In this document: one piece after another, positions 26,718-35,592 of the stretch | Numbering within the stretch: the stretch's first letter is position 1 | How the letters are laid out: each line of letters opens with the position of its first letter | DNA from: Alphaproteobacteria bacterium | GTDB taxonomy: Bacteria; Pseudomonadota; Alphaproteobacteria; MPNO01; UBA830 | Length of the DNA: 64,000 nucleotides | Direction: 5' to 3' | Assembly (NCBI GenBank): GCA_022822405.1 | Contig: JAJEBT010000168.1 | Location: forward strand, 62,001 to 126,000 | Made by a program: the position numbers and the translations under genes | The notes under the pieces: model-generated | What the model saw: only the letters and a program-made list of their open reading frames with translations | Database searches by the model: none | What the model was told of the DNA's origin: nothing

Positions 26718-27878
26718 TCAGGCACCGCCAGCAAAATACCCGTCCAGCACTGCCTCGTAGATATTAACCAGCGCCCGCACGTCGGAGACCGCGATCCGCT
26801 CGTCGACCTTGTGCATGGTCTGACCGATGAGTCCGAACTCGGCCACAGGACAGTAGTCCTTGATGAAACGGGCGTCCGAGGTGCCGCCGGTGGTGCCCAA
26901 CTCCGGCTCCCTGCCCGTGACTTCGCGCACCGCGCGAACGAGGAGCTCCGAAAACTCGCCCGGCGGGGTTAGAAACGCCTCGCCCGAGACATGGATATCG
27001 AGGTCGTAATCCCCGCCGACGCCATCCAGTTGCTCGTGTAGCCACGATGTCAGGCTGTCGCCCGTGTGCAGGTCGTTGAACCTGATGTTGAAACCGGCGC
27101 TCGCCCGCTCGGGGATGACGTTGGGTGCGGGGTTGCCGACATCGATCGTAGTCAACTGGAGATTGGACGGCTGGAAATGGGCAGTGCCTTCGTCGAGCGG
27201 CGTCCCGGCGATCGCCGACAGCATGCCGATCAGGCGCGGCAGCGGATTGTCGGCCAGGTCCGGATAGGCGGTATGCCCCTGGACGCCGGTGACGACCAGC
27301 TTTCCGGTCAGGCTCCCGCGACGCCCGATCTTGATCATGTCGCCAAGCGCCAGCGGGTTGCTCGGCTCACCGACCAGGCAGACATCGATGGTCTCGCCGC
27401 GGCCAGCCATCCATTCAAGGACCTTCTTGGTCCCGTTTATTGCCTTGCCTTCCTCGTCGCCCGTGATCAGGAGGCTGATCGAGCCGTCGAAACTGCCGCC
27501 GCGCCGTTCCCGGAAGCGCGCCACCGCCTCCACGAAGGCGGCGATCGCGCTTTTCATGTCGACTGCGCCGCGTCCGTAAAGCACGCCGTCGGCGACCACG
27601 GCGCCGAACGGGTCGGAACGCCACGACCCGGCATCGCCGGGCGGGACCACGTCGGTGTGGCCGGCAAAGCAGAAATTCGGCGCCCCGGTGCCGAGGCGCG
27701 CATAGAGATTGTCGACGTCGTCGGTGCCGGCTTCGCTGAAGGTCAGCCGATGACAGGCGAATCCCAGCCCCTCGGCGGCAGACTGGAGGACGTCGAGCGC
27801 GCCGGCATCCGCCGGCGTCACGCTCGGCCGGCGGATCAGATCGCGCGAGAGATCAAGAGCGTCGATAATGGCGATCAG
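26718..27878 (-). CDS. dapE: succinyl-diaminopimelate desuccinylase
   Basis: Zinc peptidase-like enzyme of lysine and diaminopimelate synthesis, 386 aa. [13 protein letters not shown] holds His74 and Asp76, GRGAVDMK the bridging Asp, TGDEEGKA the catalytic Glu, and [20 protein letters not shown] the C-terminal metal site. No ATG, GTG or TTG precedes the conserved N-terminus ([19 protein letters not shown]). The CTG at 27878 overlaps the dapD stop as CTGA, just like a normal ATGA junction, with AGGGA upstream; an ATT at 27869 is the alternative. The GTG at 27821 would cut off conserved residues. Confidence 0.93.
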   Translation of the reverse strand: MIAIIDALDLSRDLIRRPSVTPADAGALDVLQSAAEGLGFACHRLTFSEAGTDDVDNLYARLGTGAPNFCFAGHTDVVPPGDAGSWRSDPFGAVVADGVLYGRGAVDMKSAIAAFVEAVARFRERRGGSFDGSISLLITGDEEGKAINGTKKVLEWMAGRGETIDVCLVGEPSNPLALGDMIKIGRRGSLTGKLVVTGVQGHTAYPDLADNPLPRLIGMLSAIAGTPLDEGTAHFQPSNLQLTTIDVGNPAPNVIPERASAGFNIRFNDLHTGDSLTSWLHEQLDGVGGDYDLDIHVSGEAFLTPPGEFSELLVRAVREVTGREPELGTTGGTSDARFIKDYCPVAEFGLIGQTMHKVDERIAVSDVRALVNIYEAVLDGYFAGGA

Positions 27879-28732
27879 TCCCTGAGCAGCTCGTTGAGTG
27901 ACGTCTTCGAACGTGTCTGCTCGTCCACGCGCTTGACGATTACCGCACAGTAAAGCGACGGCCCGTCGCTCCCGTCCGGCAGTTTCCGTCCCGGCAGCGT
28001 TCCCGGAACGACCACCGAATAGGCTGGCACGCGGCCGTAATGGACTTCGCCCGTCGCGCGGTCGACGATCCGGGTCGACTGACCCAGGAACACACCCATC
28101 GAGAGGACGGAGCCGCGTTCGACGATGACACCCTCGGCCACTTCCGAACGCGCACCGACGAAACAGTCATCCTCGATGATCACCGGATCCGCCTGCAGCG
28201 GCTCAAGCACGCCGCCGATGCCCGCTCCGCCGGATATGTGGCAGTTCCTGCCGATCTGCGCGCAGGAGCCGACGGTCGCCCAGGTATCGACCATCGTTCC
28301 CGAATCGACATACGCGCCGAGATTGACGAAGCTCGGCATGAGCACCACGCCCGGGGCGAGATAGGCCGAGCGGCGGACGGTGCAGTTGGGGACGGCACGG
28401 AACCCGGCCTCGCGGAACCTGGCGTCGTCCCAGCCGGCGAATTTCGAGGGAACCTTGTCGAACCAGGGGCTCTCGCCGATGCCCGGAAAGGTCGGCCCCC
28501 CGGGCAGCGGCGTCATGTCGTAGATGCGGAACGACAGCAGCACCGCCTTTTTCAGCCACTGATTGACGGACCAGCCGTCGTCGCCCTTCTCGGCGACGCG
28601 CAACGCTCCGGAATCGAGCCCGTCGAGAGCCGCCTCGATCGCGTCGCGGCCAGGACCGGTGCTGTCCGGCCCGATGGCGTCGCGATCTTCCCAGATCTCG
28701 TCAATCGCCTTTTCAAGTTCCTGTGCGTTCAT
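27875..28732 (-). CDS. dapD: 2,3,4,5-tetrahydropyridine-2,6-dicarboxylate N-succinyltransferase
   Basis: Lysine/diaminopimelate pathway enzyme, 285 aa, acting directly before DapE. It has the left-handed beta-helix hexapeptide repeats (from about residue 105: [20 protein letters not shown]) and the conserved [23 protein letters not shown] at 28732 matches the family N-terminus ([15 protein letters not shown]); an in-frame start 36 bases upstream is less likely. Followed by dapE with a 4-base overlap. Confidence 0.96.
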   Translation of the reverse strand: MNAQELEKAIDEIWEDRDAIGPDSTGPGRDAIEAALDGLDSGALRVAEKGDDGWSVNQWLKKAVLLSFRIYDMTPLPGGPTFPGIGESPWFDKVPSKFAGWDDARFREAGFRAVPNCTVRRSAYLAPGVVLMPSFVNLGAYVDSGTMVDTWATVGSCAQIGRNCHISGGAGIGGVLEPLQADPVIIEDDCFVGARSEVAEGVIVERGSVLSMGVFLGQSTRIVDRATGEVHYGRVPAYSVVVPGTLPGRKLPDGSDGPSLYCAVIVKRVDEQTRSKTSLNELLRD

Positions 28733-28802
28733 GTCGTTCCTCTCCCGCAGTTCTCGCAGACCCGCCACCCGTGACCGGGGCCCGTGCAGCCGGCCAGCGC
28801 CG

Positions 28803-29510
28803 TCACGTCACGCAATCCGAAGAAAGCTCGTCCGCCACGGCGTCCAGCCAGGCGGCGAGATCGTCGATGACATAGTCGATATGGTCCGTCTCGGTGACCT
28901 CCGGTCCTCTCCGCGGGCCGCTCCGAAGCCAGACCGTGCCCATGCCGAGTTCCGCTGCGGGCTCGAGGTTCCTCGCAATGTCCTCGATCATGACGGCGCG
29001 CCGCGGATCGACATCGTAGCGGTTGCAGAGGCTCCGATAGGGTTCGATCGCGGGCTTCGGAACATAGTCGGCTGTGCCGATGTCGAACACCCCGTCGAAA
29101 AACCCGGAGAAACCGAGGCGCCGGACGACTTTCTCGGTATGGCCGGAAAACATGTTGGTGTAGATGATCTTGCGCCCGGGCAGCCTGCCGATCGCCCTTC
29201 CGAGATCGGGATCGGGCCCGATGTCCGAGAGATCGAGCGCCGAGAGATGCTCCATGTAAGCGTCGGGGTCGACGGCATGATGCAGCATCAGGCCGCGCAG
29301 CGTGAGCCCGTATTTCCGGAAATAGTCCTTCTGCACCCTGTAGGCCTCGTCCCTGCCGACTCCGAGGAGCTCGCGGATGAAGGAACCCATGAGATCGTCG
29401 ATCTGGGCCGTCATGCGCTCGCTCATCCGGTAGAGCGTGTTGTCGAGGTCGAAGATCCAGGTATCGACATCGCCGAGCCCGCGAGCCCGCGGCAGGTTTC
29501 CGGGCTTCAT
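28803..29510 (-). CDS. HAD family hydrolase, pyrimidine 5'-nucleotidase type
   Basis: A 235-aa HAD phosphatase. FDLDNTLY places the nucleophile at Asp21 and the acid at Asp23; IIYTNMF is motif II and [13 protein letters not shown] motif IV. Homologues with this FDLDNTLY signature sit between argB and dapD in many Alphaproteobacteria and are annotated as pyrimidine 5'-nucleotidases. It overlaps the argB stop by 4 bases (ATGA), so it is co-translated with argB. Physiological substrate not proven. Confidence 0.88.
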   Translation of the reverse strand: MKPGNLPRARGLGDVDTWIFDLDNTLYRMSERMTAQIDDLMGSFIRELLGVGRDEAYRVQKDYFRKYGLTLRGLMLHHAVDPDAYMEHLSALDLSDIGPDPDLGRAIGRLPGRKIIYTNMFSGHTEKVVRRLGFSGFFDGVFDIGTADYVPKPAIEPYRSLCNRYDVDPRRAVMIEDIARNLEPAAELGMGTVWLRSGPRRGPEVTETDHIDYVIDDLAAWLDAVADELSSDCVT

Positions 29511-30451
29511 GGGCCGGAACTTTCCGTCTCGCGCCGGATCATGGTTCCGGCCCCGTGTTCGGTGAACAGCTCGAGAAGGAGCCCATGCGGAACCCGCCCG
29601 TCCATGATGACCGCGGCTTCGACGCCGCTTGCAACGGCATCGAGGCAGGTCTCGACCTTGGGGATCATCCCGCCGGAGATCGTTCCTTCCCCGATCATGG
29701 TCCGCGCCTGGCTCGTGTCGATCTCGCTGACCAGGTCGCCGCCGGTATCAAGCACGCCAGCCACGTCGGTCAGCATCATGAGCCTTGCGGCGCCGACGGC
29801 GCCGGCAATGGCGCCGGCCGCGGTGTCGGCGTTGATGTTGAAGGTCTCCCCGTCCTCGCCCACGCCGAGCGGCGCGATCACCGGGATCATGTGCGAACCC
29901 GCCAGCACGTCGAGCACGAGATTGTTGATCTCGACCGGTTCGCCGACATAACCGAGATCGACCACCTTTTCGATGTTCGAATCCGTCTTGCGCTCATGGC
30001 GAAGCTTGCGCGCCCGGATCAGGTTCCCGTCCTTTCCGGAGATCCCGACGGCGGTCCCGCCCGCCCGGTTGATTTCGGACACGACTTCCTTGTTGATCGC
30101 GCCGGCAAGAACCATTTCGACGATCTCGACCGTGTCGCGGTCGGTGACACGGAGCCCGTCGACGAACTGGCTCTTGATCTGGAGCCGTTCGAGCATGCGG
30201 CCGATCTGCGGTCCGCCGCCGTGAACGACGACCGGGTTGATTCCCACCTGCTTGAGGAGAACGATGTCGCGCGCGAACAGTTCCGCGAGCCTGGGGTCGC
30301 CCATCGCGTGCCCGCCATACTTGATGACGAAAGTCCTGCCCGAAAACTCCTGCAGATAGGGCAGCGCTTCCGACAGCGTCCGGGCCGTGCGCAGGAGTGA
30401 TCTGGCGTTCGGCGGATCTTTCGAACCGTCGTCTTTCGCGGCTGCGGCCAT
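29507..30451 (-). CDS. argB: acetylglutamate kinase
   Basis: Phosphorylates N-acetylglutamate in arginine synthesis, 314 aa. [12 protein letters not shown] and [14 protein letters not shown] are the phosphate and substrate loops; the ADP-binding end has [10 protein letters not shown]. The N-terminus includes a helix ([16 protein letters not shown]) typical of arginine-inhibited hexameric kinases, so feedback by arginine is likely. First gene of argB-HAD; the other arginine genes argD and argF lie at 56-58 kb. Confidence 0.96.
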   Translation of the reverse strand: MAAAAKDDGSKDPPNARSLLRTARTLSEALPYLQEFSGRTFVIKYGGHAMGDPRLAELFARDIVLLKQVGINPVVVHGGGPQIGRMLERLQIKSQFVDGLRVTDRDTVEIVEMVLAGAINKEVVSEINRAGGTAVGISGKDGNLIRARKLRHERKTDSNIEKVVDLGYVGEPVEINNLVLDVLAGSHMIPVIAPLGVGEDGETFNINADTAAGAIAGAVGAARLMMLTDVAGVLDTGGDLVSEIDTSQARTMIGEGTISGGMIPKVETCLDAVASGVEAAVIMDGRVPHGLLLELFTEHGAGTMIRRETESSGP

Positions 30452-30588
30452 CGTGAAATCCTCGGGAGGAAAACTGCTGCGCGCGGTATATCACACACCC
30501 GCCCGCGGGGCGAAGGCAGCCGCGCCGGGTGTGCTCCCACGCTGCGTGATCCAGGGGCGCCCGTCCGGGCCCGTCTCACGACCGCCGG

Positions 30589-31314
30589 TCAGCTGCCGCC
30601 GAGCGCTTCGCCGTGCGCCTCGACCATTGCAGCCAGCGAGTCGAAGCGGAACTCGTACCCCGGCATTTCTCCGGGAGTCATGGTGGCACCGAAACCGCCC
30701 TCGGCATGGCGGCGGTAGATCCAGCACGATGTGAGGCCGAACCTGTTTGCCGGGCCGTGGTCGTGGAACATGCTCTCCGCCGTATGCAGGATATCGCCCT
30801 TTCCGATACCCATGGCCGCGAGCTTCTCCAGCATGTACTCGAAGTTCCGGTCTGCAGGCTTGTAGGATCCTATGTCCTCGGCGGTGTAGATCGCGTCGAA
30901 CTCGACGCCGAGCTTCTCGTTGCTCGCAGCGAAGCTGTCATTGTCCACGTTCGACAGAATCACGAGCCTGTAATGCCGCTTCAGGTAGGCGAGCGCATCC
31001 CGGCAGTCGGCAAAGGCGGGCCAGTTCCTGACGGAGCGGCCGTAGGCCTCGCACTCCGCCCGGGTCGCGCTCACGCCCCATTCCTCGGCCAGACGCCTGT
31101 AGACGACCTCCAGCAACTCGTCGTAGCGCTTGGCCGGCGTCCATTTCTGCTGCGCACTCTCGTGGCGGGCATGCGCCCCGAGAATCTCGTCCCGCGTCAG
31201 TTCGCGGTCGGCTCTCCGGATCAGGTCCCCGAGCCCCCCGATCATGCCGCTTTCCCAGTCGATGAGGGTTCCGTAGCAGTCGAAGGTCAGCACCTTGAAG
31301 TCGGTCAGTTTCAT
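30589..31314 (-). CDS. haloacid dehalogenase type II family hydrolase
   Basis: A 241-aa HAD protein. TFDCYGTLIDWE gives the nucleophile Asp12; VILSNVDNDSF is motif II, SYKPADRNFEYML carries the lysine, and TAESMFHDHGPANRFG motif IV. The DCYGTLIDWE form is that of L-2-haloacid dehalogenase-like proteins, but several dehalogenase-specific residues cannot be confirmed by eye. It begins inside the end of a small upstream ORF (ATGA overlap). It lies at the edge of the segment inserted between argB and engB. Confidence 0.85.
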   Translation of the reverse strand: MKLTDFKVLTFDCYGTLIDWESGMIGGLGDLIRRADRELTRDEILGAHARHESAQQKWTPAKRYDELLEVVYRRLAEEWGVSATRAECEAYGRSVRNWPAFADCRDALAYLKRHYRLVILSNVDNDSFAASNEKLGVEFDAIYTAEDIGSYKPADRNFEYMLEKLAAMGIGKGDILHTAESMFHDHGPANRFGLTSCWIYRRHAEGGFGATMTPGEMPGYEFRFDSLAAMVEAHGEALGGS

Positions 31315-31607
31315 AGGACGTGTTCCCGGCTGAGGACGCAGTGGCTGATGATGGCGGGAGAATGCCGGCCCCGGACGATGCGCTCTCCGCGCGTCCCCGA
31401 AACCCGGCCGGCACATCCGGGCCTGCCATGATACCGTCCAGGTCCGCCGCCGTCATGAGCGGCTCGAACCGGCCGGTGCACCGTCACGCTGCCGGCGCGG
31501 CGGTCGAGATCGTCCATGCCGACTTCCCTGCGCGCGCCGAGGCCGCGGCCCCTGTCGGACAGGTTCCGCACCTTGCCGTTTGCCATGTATTTTTCGAGGT
31601 CAATCAT
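31311..31607 (-). CDS. small uncharacterised ORF coupled to the HAD gene
   Basis: A 98-aa frame starting MIDLEKYMANGKVRNLSD at an ATG preceded by GGGAGGGG, and ending in a TGA that overlaps the next gene's ATG. Both signs argue for translation. The first 46 residues look protein-like; the second half is Arg/Gly-rich, and another frame there (FEPLMTAADLDGIMAG) also looks protein-like, so a frameshift around 31480 is possible. I do not recognise the family. It could be a real small gene or the start of a broken longer one. Confidence 0.4.
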   Translation of the reverse strand: MIDLEKYMANGKVRNLSDRGRGLGARREVGMDDLDRRAGSVTVHRPVRAAHDGGGPGRYHGRPGCAGRVSGTRGERIVRGRHSPAIISHCVLSREHVL

Positions 31608-31721
31608 TGGGGCCCCTCCCATGTACCGGCGCCCGGAAGCCGGGGGAAGCGTCGCAACGACAGGAGAAGGAATCGCGGAGGATTGGCCAGGGTGCAAGGA
31701 GTTGGCATCGCGGGCCTCCAG

Positions 31722-31988
31722 CTACGGGTTGCTCAGAATCTTGTCGTGCTCGCCGACATTGCGGAGAACGCAGGTTCCGTTCTCGACTTCGAACGTCAGC
31801 CGAATGCCCCTTGTGACGCGGATCGCCCGGATGTGTTTGCGGGATCGCACTTTTTCGAGGTTGCGGCTGGAAGGAAGCGTGGTGTCGTTCCGCAGTTCGC
31901 CGAGCGCCCCCTGATACTGTTCGTTGAGTTTGCGATAAGCCCTGACGAAGCGGTTCGGCCACCGGAAGTTTGTGATGCCGAGGGCCAT
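31722..31988 (-). CDS. RelE/ParE-like toxin
   Basis: An 88-aa basic protein with the RelE/ParE toxin outline: an N-terminal helix pair (RFVRAYRKLNEQYQGALGEL) and C-terminal strands GIRLTFEVENGTCVLRNVGEHDKIL, the usual end of this superfamily. Such toxins cut mRNA at the ribosome or block gyrase; which applies here cannot be told. It starts 3 bases after the stop of the acidic protein upstream, a typical antitoxin-toxin arrangement. GC content and codon use are visibly lower than in the neighbouring housekeeping genes. Confidence 0.68.
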   Translation of the reverse strand: MALGITNFRWPNRFVRAYRKLNEQYQGALGELRNDTTLPSSRNLEKVRSRKHIRAIRVTRGIRLTFEVENGTCVLRNVGEHDKILSNP

Positions 31989-31991
31989 TCG

Positions 31992-32546
31992 TTAGAGATT
32001 TTTGAGGTCAGCTACAAGCTCTTCGACGGTTTCGAATACCTTGTCCTCGGGCTCTTCAAGGTCCGCGTCATGCTCGACGATGGCCCACCGCAGGTCCACC
32101 ATCGCGTCATGGAGCCTTTCGAATGCATGGATAGCGCCCTGGCTGCTGTCGGACATGGCCTCGACATGTTCTCCGGAAAAAGCCGGCCCTTCCAATGCAT
32201 CGTCATGTTCACGAAGGGCAGAAATGGCTTCCTTTACGACTGCCTCTGCAGAAACGGCGAGCGACGCCAGAGCGCCCGTCGGATCCAGAGGTTTTTCAAA
32301 TCCGCCATTCTGGAGCACGGCGAGAACTTGCATGATTGCGGATTCCGAAGTCTCGGCGTTATTGCGCAGATTGGTTGCCCCATCAACAACAGCATCCACC
32401 AAGCGCAAATAGTGAAGCGAGAACTGCGAATCTGCCACTACCTTCTGATAGATGATGTCCGGGGGGATAGAGTGTGGGGTCTCTGGCATGAGTCTATCCA
32501 ATTTGCATGGTTCAGGTGTTCTGTCGTTTTCTGTCTCTGCCATCAT
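31992..32546 (-). CDS. uncharacterised acidic protein, candidate antitoxin
   Basis: A 184-aa protein from the ATG at 32546 (TTG at 32579 would give 195 aa). It is acidic and looks mainly alpha-helical, with many Asp/Glu near the C-terminus (HDADLEEPEDKVFETVEELV). I do not recognise a known antitoxin DNA-binding domain. Its tail VFETVEELVADLKNL resembles the short C-terminal helix of many RelE-family antitoxins, and the RelE-like gene starts 3 bases later. Antitoxins of this type are usually under 100 aa, so the long N-terminal part is unusual. Confidence 0.6.
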   Translation of the reverse strand: MMAETENDRTPEPCKLDRLMPETPHSIPPDIIYQKVVADSQFSLHYLRLVDAVVDGATNLRNNAETSESAIMQVLAVLQNGGFEKPLDPTGALASLAVSAEAVVKEAISALREHDDALEGPAFSGEHVEAMSDSSQGAIHAFERLHDAMVDLRWAIVEHDADLEEPEDKVFETVEELVADLKNL

Positions 32547-32579
32547 GGGTGCCGGCCAAAACCAAGATTTCTGGAGCAA

Positions 32580-32897
32580 CAGCGGTGCTCACATCCTCTT
32601 CCGGTTCGGCTTTCCCAGGCTGATGGGCGATGGGGCCCATGATCGCTTTCCGCTCCCTTGCTCAGGAACAGTGCGTGACGCTTTGCACAAGGGATGTGCA
32701 ACCCGAATATAAGATGTGACGAAGTCCGTGTTCGATGTCCAGCCCACAGGGTTCCGGGGCACGGGGCTGATTGAGTGGGCCTTAAACGACGAGGCCCTTC
32801 AGCACCGGCGCGGTCCGGCGTTCAAGCGATAGCGGGCGGCGTGGCGGTCAAGGTCGCATAGAAGGTGGTTCGGGCGGAAGCCGCGTGTCCGGCCGCC
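32580..32897. other. gene-free gap with two inverted repeats
   Basis: About 320 bases between the end of the ABC ATPase gene and the candidate antitoxin. It holds the inverted repeat at 32683-32701, a TATATT on the minus strand at 32713-32708 that could be a -10 box for the TA pair, and a small hairpin GGGCCT-N9-AGGCCC (32777-32797) without a T-run that might terminate the ABC operon. No gene could be supported. Confidence 0.5.
32683..32701. repeat. TTGCACA-N5-TGTGCAA inverted repeat, possible TA operator
   Basis: A perfect 7-5-7 dyad about 137 bases upstream of the ATG of the candidate antitoxin gene, directly downstream of a TATATT box on the same strand. Position and symmetry fit an autorepression site; no direct support. 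Confidence 0.35.
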
Positions 32898-34706
32898 TCA
32901 GGGGACTGCGGCGAGCAGAGCCCTGGTGTAGTCGTGTTGCGGTGCGCCGAAGACCTGCTCCGTCGGCCCCTGCTCGATGATGCGGCCGCGATTCATGATG
33001 GCCACCCGGCTGCACAGATAGCGCACGACCGAGAGGTCGTGGCTGATGAAGAGCATGGAAATCCGCATTCGGTCGCGCATGTCGAGGAGCAGGTTGAGAA
33101 TCTGCGCCTGCACCGAAACATCGAGACCCGAGACGATCTCGTCGGCGACCAGGACCGTGGGCGCGGCGCAGAGCGCACGGGCGATATTGACCCTCTGGCG
33201 CTGCCCACCGGAGACCTGGACCGGATAGCGGGCGACCGTGTCCGGAGCAAGGCCTGTCTGGCGCAGCAGTTCCTGCGCCCGCTCCAGCCGTTCGGGCCAG
33301 CGTGCCGGCGGACGCCGCACCTCCATCGACTGCGTCACCAAGCGGCCGATCCGCTGGCGCGGGTTGAGCGCCGATTGCGGATCCTGGAAGATCATCTGGA
33401 TCAGCTCGACGCGCTGCCTCGCCGTGCGCTGGAACGGGCCGGTTATGTCCTGGCCGTTGACCAAGATGCGCCCGCCATCCGGCGTCTCGAGGCCGAGGAG
33501 GAGTCGGGCGACCGTCGACTTGCCGCTGCCGCTTTCGCCGACCAGCCCGACGAATTCTCCGGGCGCGATGTCGAGGCTGACGTCGTCGACCGCCACCACG
33601 GGCGGGCGGCGGCGGCCCAGCCAGTCGCGGCCGGACCGGAAGGTCTTGCCCAGCCCGCTGACCGAGAGGATGGGCCCGGCGGCGGCATCGACCGACGCCA
33701 GGGCGAGTTCGCCGTGCGCCGCCGCGTCCGGCTGACGCTCCAGGCAGCTCCCGGTGCCGCGCACAAGGCGTCCCGGCGCGACCTCTGTCAGCGGCGAGCA
33801 GGCAGCCGCGCAATCCTCGTCTCGCACCGGGCAGCGCGGCGCGAAGCGGCAGCCGGGCAGGTCGGCGAAGCCGCTGAGGCCGGGCATGTGGTCGGGCAGC
33901 GCCGTGAGCCGCCGGATCGGCCCGCTGATCCCCGGATTGGCGGCTATCAGGCTGCGCGTGTAGGGATGAAGCGGATCGCCGAGCAGGGCCGCCGCCGGTC
34001 CGGTCTCGACAATCTCGCCGGCATACATGACGGCAATTCGCTGGCAATGCTGCGCCGCGAGACGCAGGTCGTGGGTGATGAACAGCAGGCCGGTGTCGCT
34101 GTCGCGCTGCAGTTCACCGATCAGTTCCATGACCCTGGCCTGCGTGATCACGTCCAGCGCAGTGGTCGGCTCGTCGGCGATGATGAGGTCGGGCCTGCCG
34201 GCAAAGGCCATGGCGATCAGCGCCCGCTGGCACTGGCCGCCGGAGAGCTGGTGCGGGAAGCGGGCAAGGAGATCTGCCGGGTGCGGCAGATGGACGGCAT
34301 CGAGGGCGGCGATCGCCAGTTCGCGCCGGGCCCCCTTGCCGTCGTGACCGAGGCGCCTGAGATGCTCGTCGAACTGCGCGCCAAGCGACAGCACGGGATT
34401 GAGCGACGTCATGGGATGCTGGGGCACGAAGGCGATGGCGCCGCCCAGCAGCCCGGTCCGCTCGCGCGCCGGCATGGCCAGCAGGTCACGGTCGCGGAAG
34501 GCGGCGCTACCGGCACTCACCGAGAAATCCCTCGGCAGCATGCCCGCGATCAGGCGGCCCAGCATGGACTTGCCGGCGCCGGATTCGCCGACAACGCCGA
34601 CCAGCTCGCCACGGCCGACCGCAAGCGAGACGTCCCGCAGAACGTCGATCCGCCGCCCGCCGGCCTGCGTCGTCACGCTGATGTCTTTCAGGGCAAGGAG
34701 CGACAT
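32898..34706 (-). CDS. dipeptide/oligopeptide-type ABC transporter, fused ATP-binding protein
   Basis: A 602-aa protein with two nucleotide-binding domains, equivalent to DppD and DppF in one chain. The first Walker A is GESGAGKS (40-47), with LSGGQCQR and DEPTTALDV; the second, GESGSGKST, is near residue 390 with VSGGQRQR. Between them are the oligopeptide-family tail (LHPYTRSLI) and the cysteine segment CRFAPRCPVRDEDC, often an iron-sulfur or zinc site. In the second domain Walker B ends ADEIVSGLDV rather than DEPTSALDV. Last gene of the leftward five-gene cluster with the amidase. Confidence 0.92.
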   Translation of the reverse strand: MSLLALKDISVTTQAGGRRIDVLRDVSLAVGRGELVGVVGESGAGKSMLGRLIAGMLPRDFSVSAGSAAFRDRDLLAMPARERTGLLGGAIAFVPQHPMTSLNPVLSLGAQFDEHLRRLGHDGKGARRELAIAALDAVHLPHPADLLARFPHQLSGGQCQRALIAMAFAGRPDLIIADEPTTALDVITQARVMELIGELQRDSDTGLLFITHDLRLAAQHCQRIAVMYAGEIVETGPAAALLGDPLHPYTRSLIAANPGISGPIRRLTALPDHMPGLSGFADLPGCRFAPRCPVRDEDCAAACSPLTEVAPGRLVRGTGSCLERQPDAAAHGELALASVDAAAGPILSVSGLGKTFRSGRDWLGRRRPPVVAVDDVSLDIAPGEFVGLVGESGSGKSTVARLLLGLETPDGGRILVNGQDITGPFQRTARQRVELIQMIFQDPQSALNPRQRIGRLVTQSMEVRRPPARWPERLERAQELLRQTGLAPDTVARYPVQVSGGQRQRVNIARALCAAPTVLVADEIVSGLDVSVQAQILNLLLDMRDRMRISMLFISHDLSVVRYLCSRVAIMNRGRIIEQGPTEQVFGAPQHDYTRALLAAVP

Positions 34707-34716
34707 GCCGGCGCGC

Positions 34717-35592
34717 TCAATGCTGCTCCAGCCGGGCGTCGAACGTCCGGCGCAGACCGTCGCCGAGGAGGTTGAAGGCCAGCACGGTCATGACGATGGC
34801 GACGATCGGCAGAACCAGCCCCCAGGCCGACTGGTACATGTAGTCGCGGGCATCGGCGATCATCACGCCCCAGGCCGGAATGCTCGCCTCCACGCTCATG
34901 CCGACGAAACTGAGGATCGCCTCGACGATCACGGCGATACCCATCTCGAGGCTCATCAGCGTGATGATCAGCGGCGCCGCGGCCGGCAGCACCTCGCGCA
35001 CCATCGTGCGCAGATGGGAGAATCCGGACAACCTTGCGGCGTCCACATAATCCTGGCGACGGATCACCAGCACGTCGCTGCGCACCACCCGGCAGAAGCG
35101 GGTCCAGTCGACGAGGATGATCGCCAGGATGACGTTGCCGATGCCCACGCCGAAACCAACGATGAGAATGAGCGACAGCACGACCGGCGGGAACGACATC
35201 CACAGGTCCACGGCCCGCGAGATCACCCAGTCGACCACGCCGCCGAAATAGCCGGCGAGCAGGGCGAGCGTCGTGCCGGCAAGCATCGTGCCGACCGCGG
35301 CGCACACGGCTACGAAAAGCGCGACCCTGGTGCCGTAGATCAGGCGGGACAGGGTGTCGCGTCCCAGGCTGTCGGTGCCGAGCCAGAAGCCCTCGGCCGC
35401 GGTCCCGGTCCAGAACGGTCCCTTGAGCGTGTTCAGCAGGTCCTGCTCGTTGGGATCGAAGGGCGCGATCAGCGGTGCCGCGAGGGCGCAGAACAGGAGC
35501 ACGGCGAGAATCGCCCCGCCAACGACGACGCGGCCCGAGCGCAGGGCCCGCCTGAGCGCGCTTTCGCCGACGCGGGGCGACGCCGCGTTCAC
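34717..35592 (-). CDS. ABC transporter permease, DppC-like
   Basis: A 291-aa inner-membrane permease with an N-terminal membrane segment (VVVGGAILAVLLFCALAA), FWLGTDSLGRDTLSRLIYGTR typical of DppC-like proteins, about six membrane helices and the EAA loop DYVDAARLSG. GTG start at 35592 overlaps the upstream permease stop as GTGA. It pairs with the DppB-like protein to form the channel. Confidence 0.92.
   Translation of the reverse strand: MNAASPRVGESALRRALRSGRVVVGGAILAVLLFCALAAPLIAPFDPNEQDLLNTLKGPFWTGTAAEGFWLGTDSLGRDTLSRLIYGTRVALFVAVCAAVGTMLAGTTLALLAGYFGGVVDWVISRAVDLWMSFPPVVLSLILIVGFGVGIGNVILAIILVDWTRFCRVVRSDVLVIRRQDYVDAARLSGFSHLRTMVREVLPAAAPLIITLMSLEMGIAVIVEAILSFVGMSVEASIPAWGVMIADARDYMYQSAWGLVLPIVAIVMTVLAFNLLGDGLRRTFDARLEQH

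Noticed and set aside
32777-32797. GGGCCT-N9-AGGCCC hairpin as a terminator
   Set aside because: The stem is only 6 bases and no T-run follows on either strand; mentioned only as a possibility.
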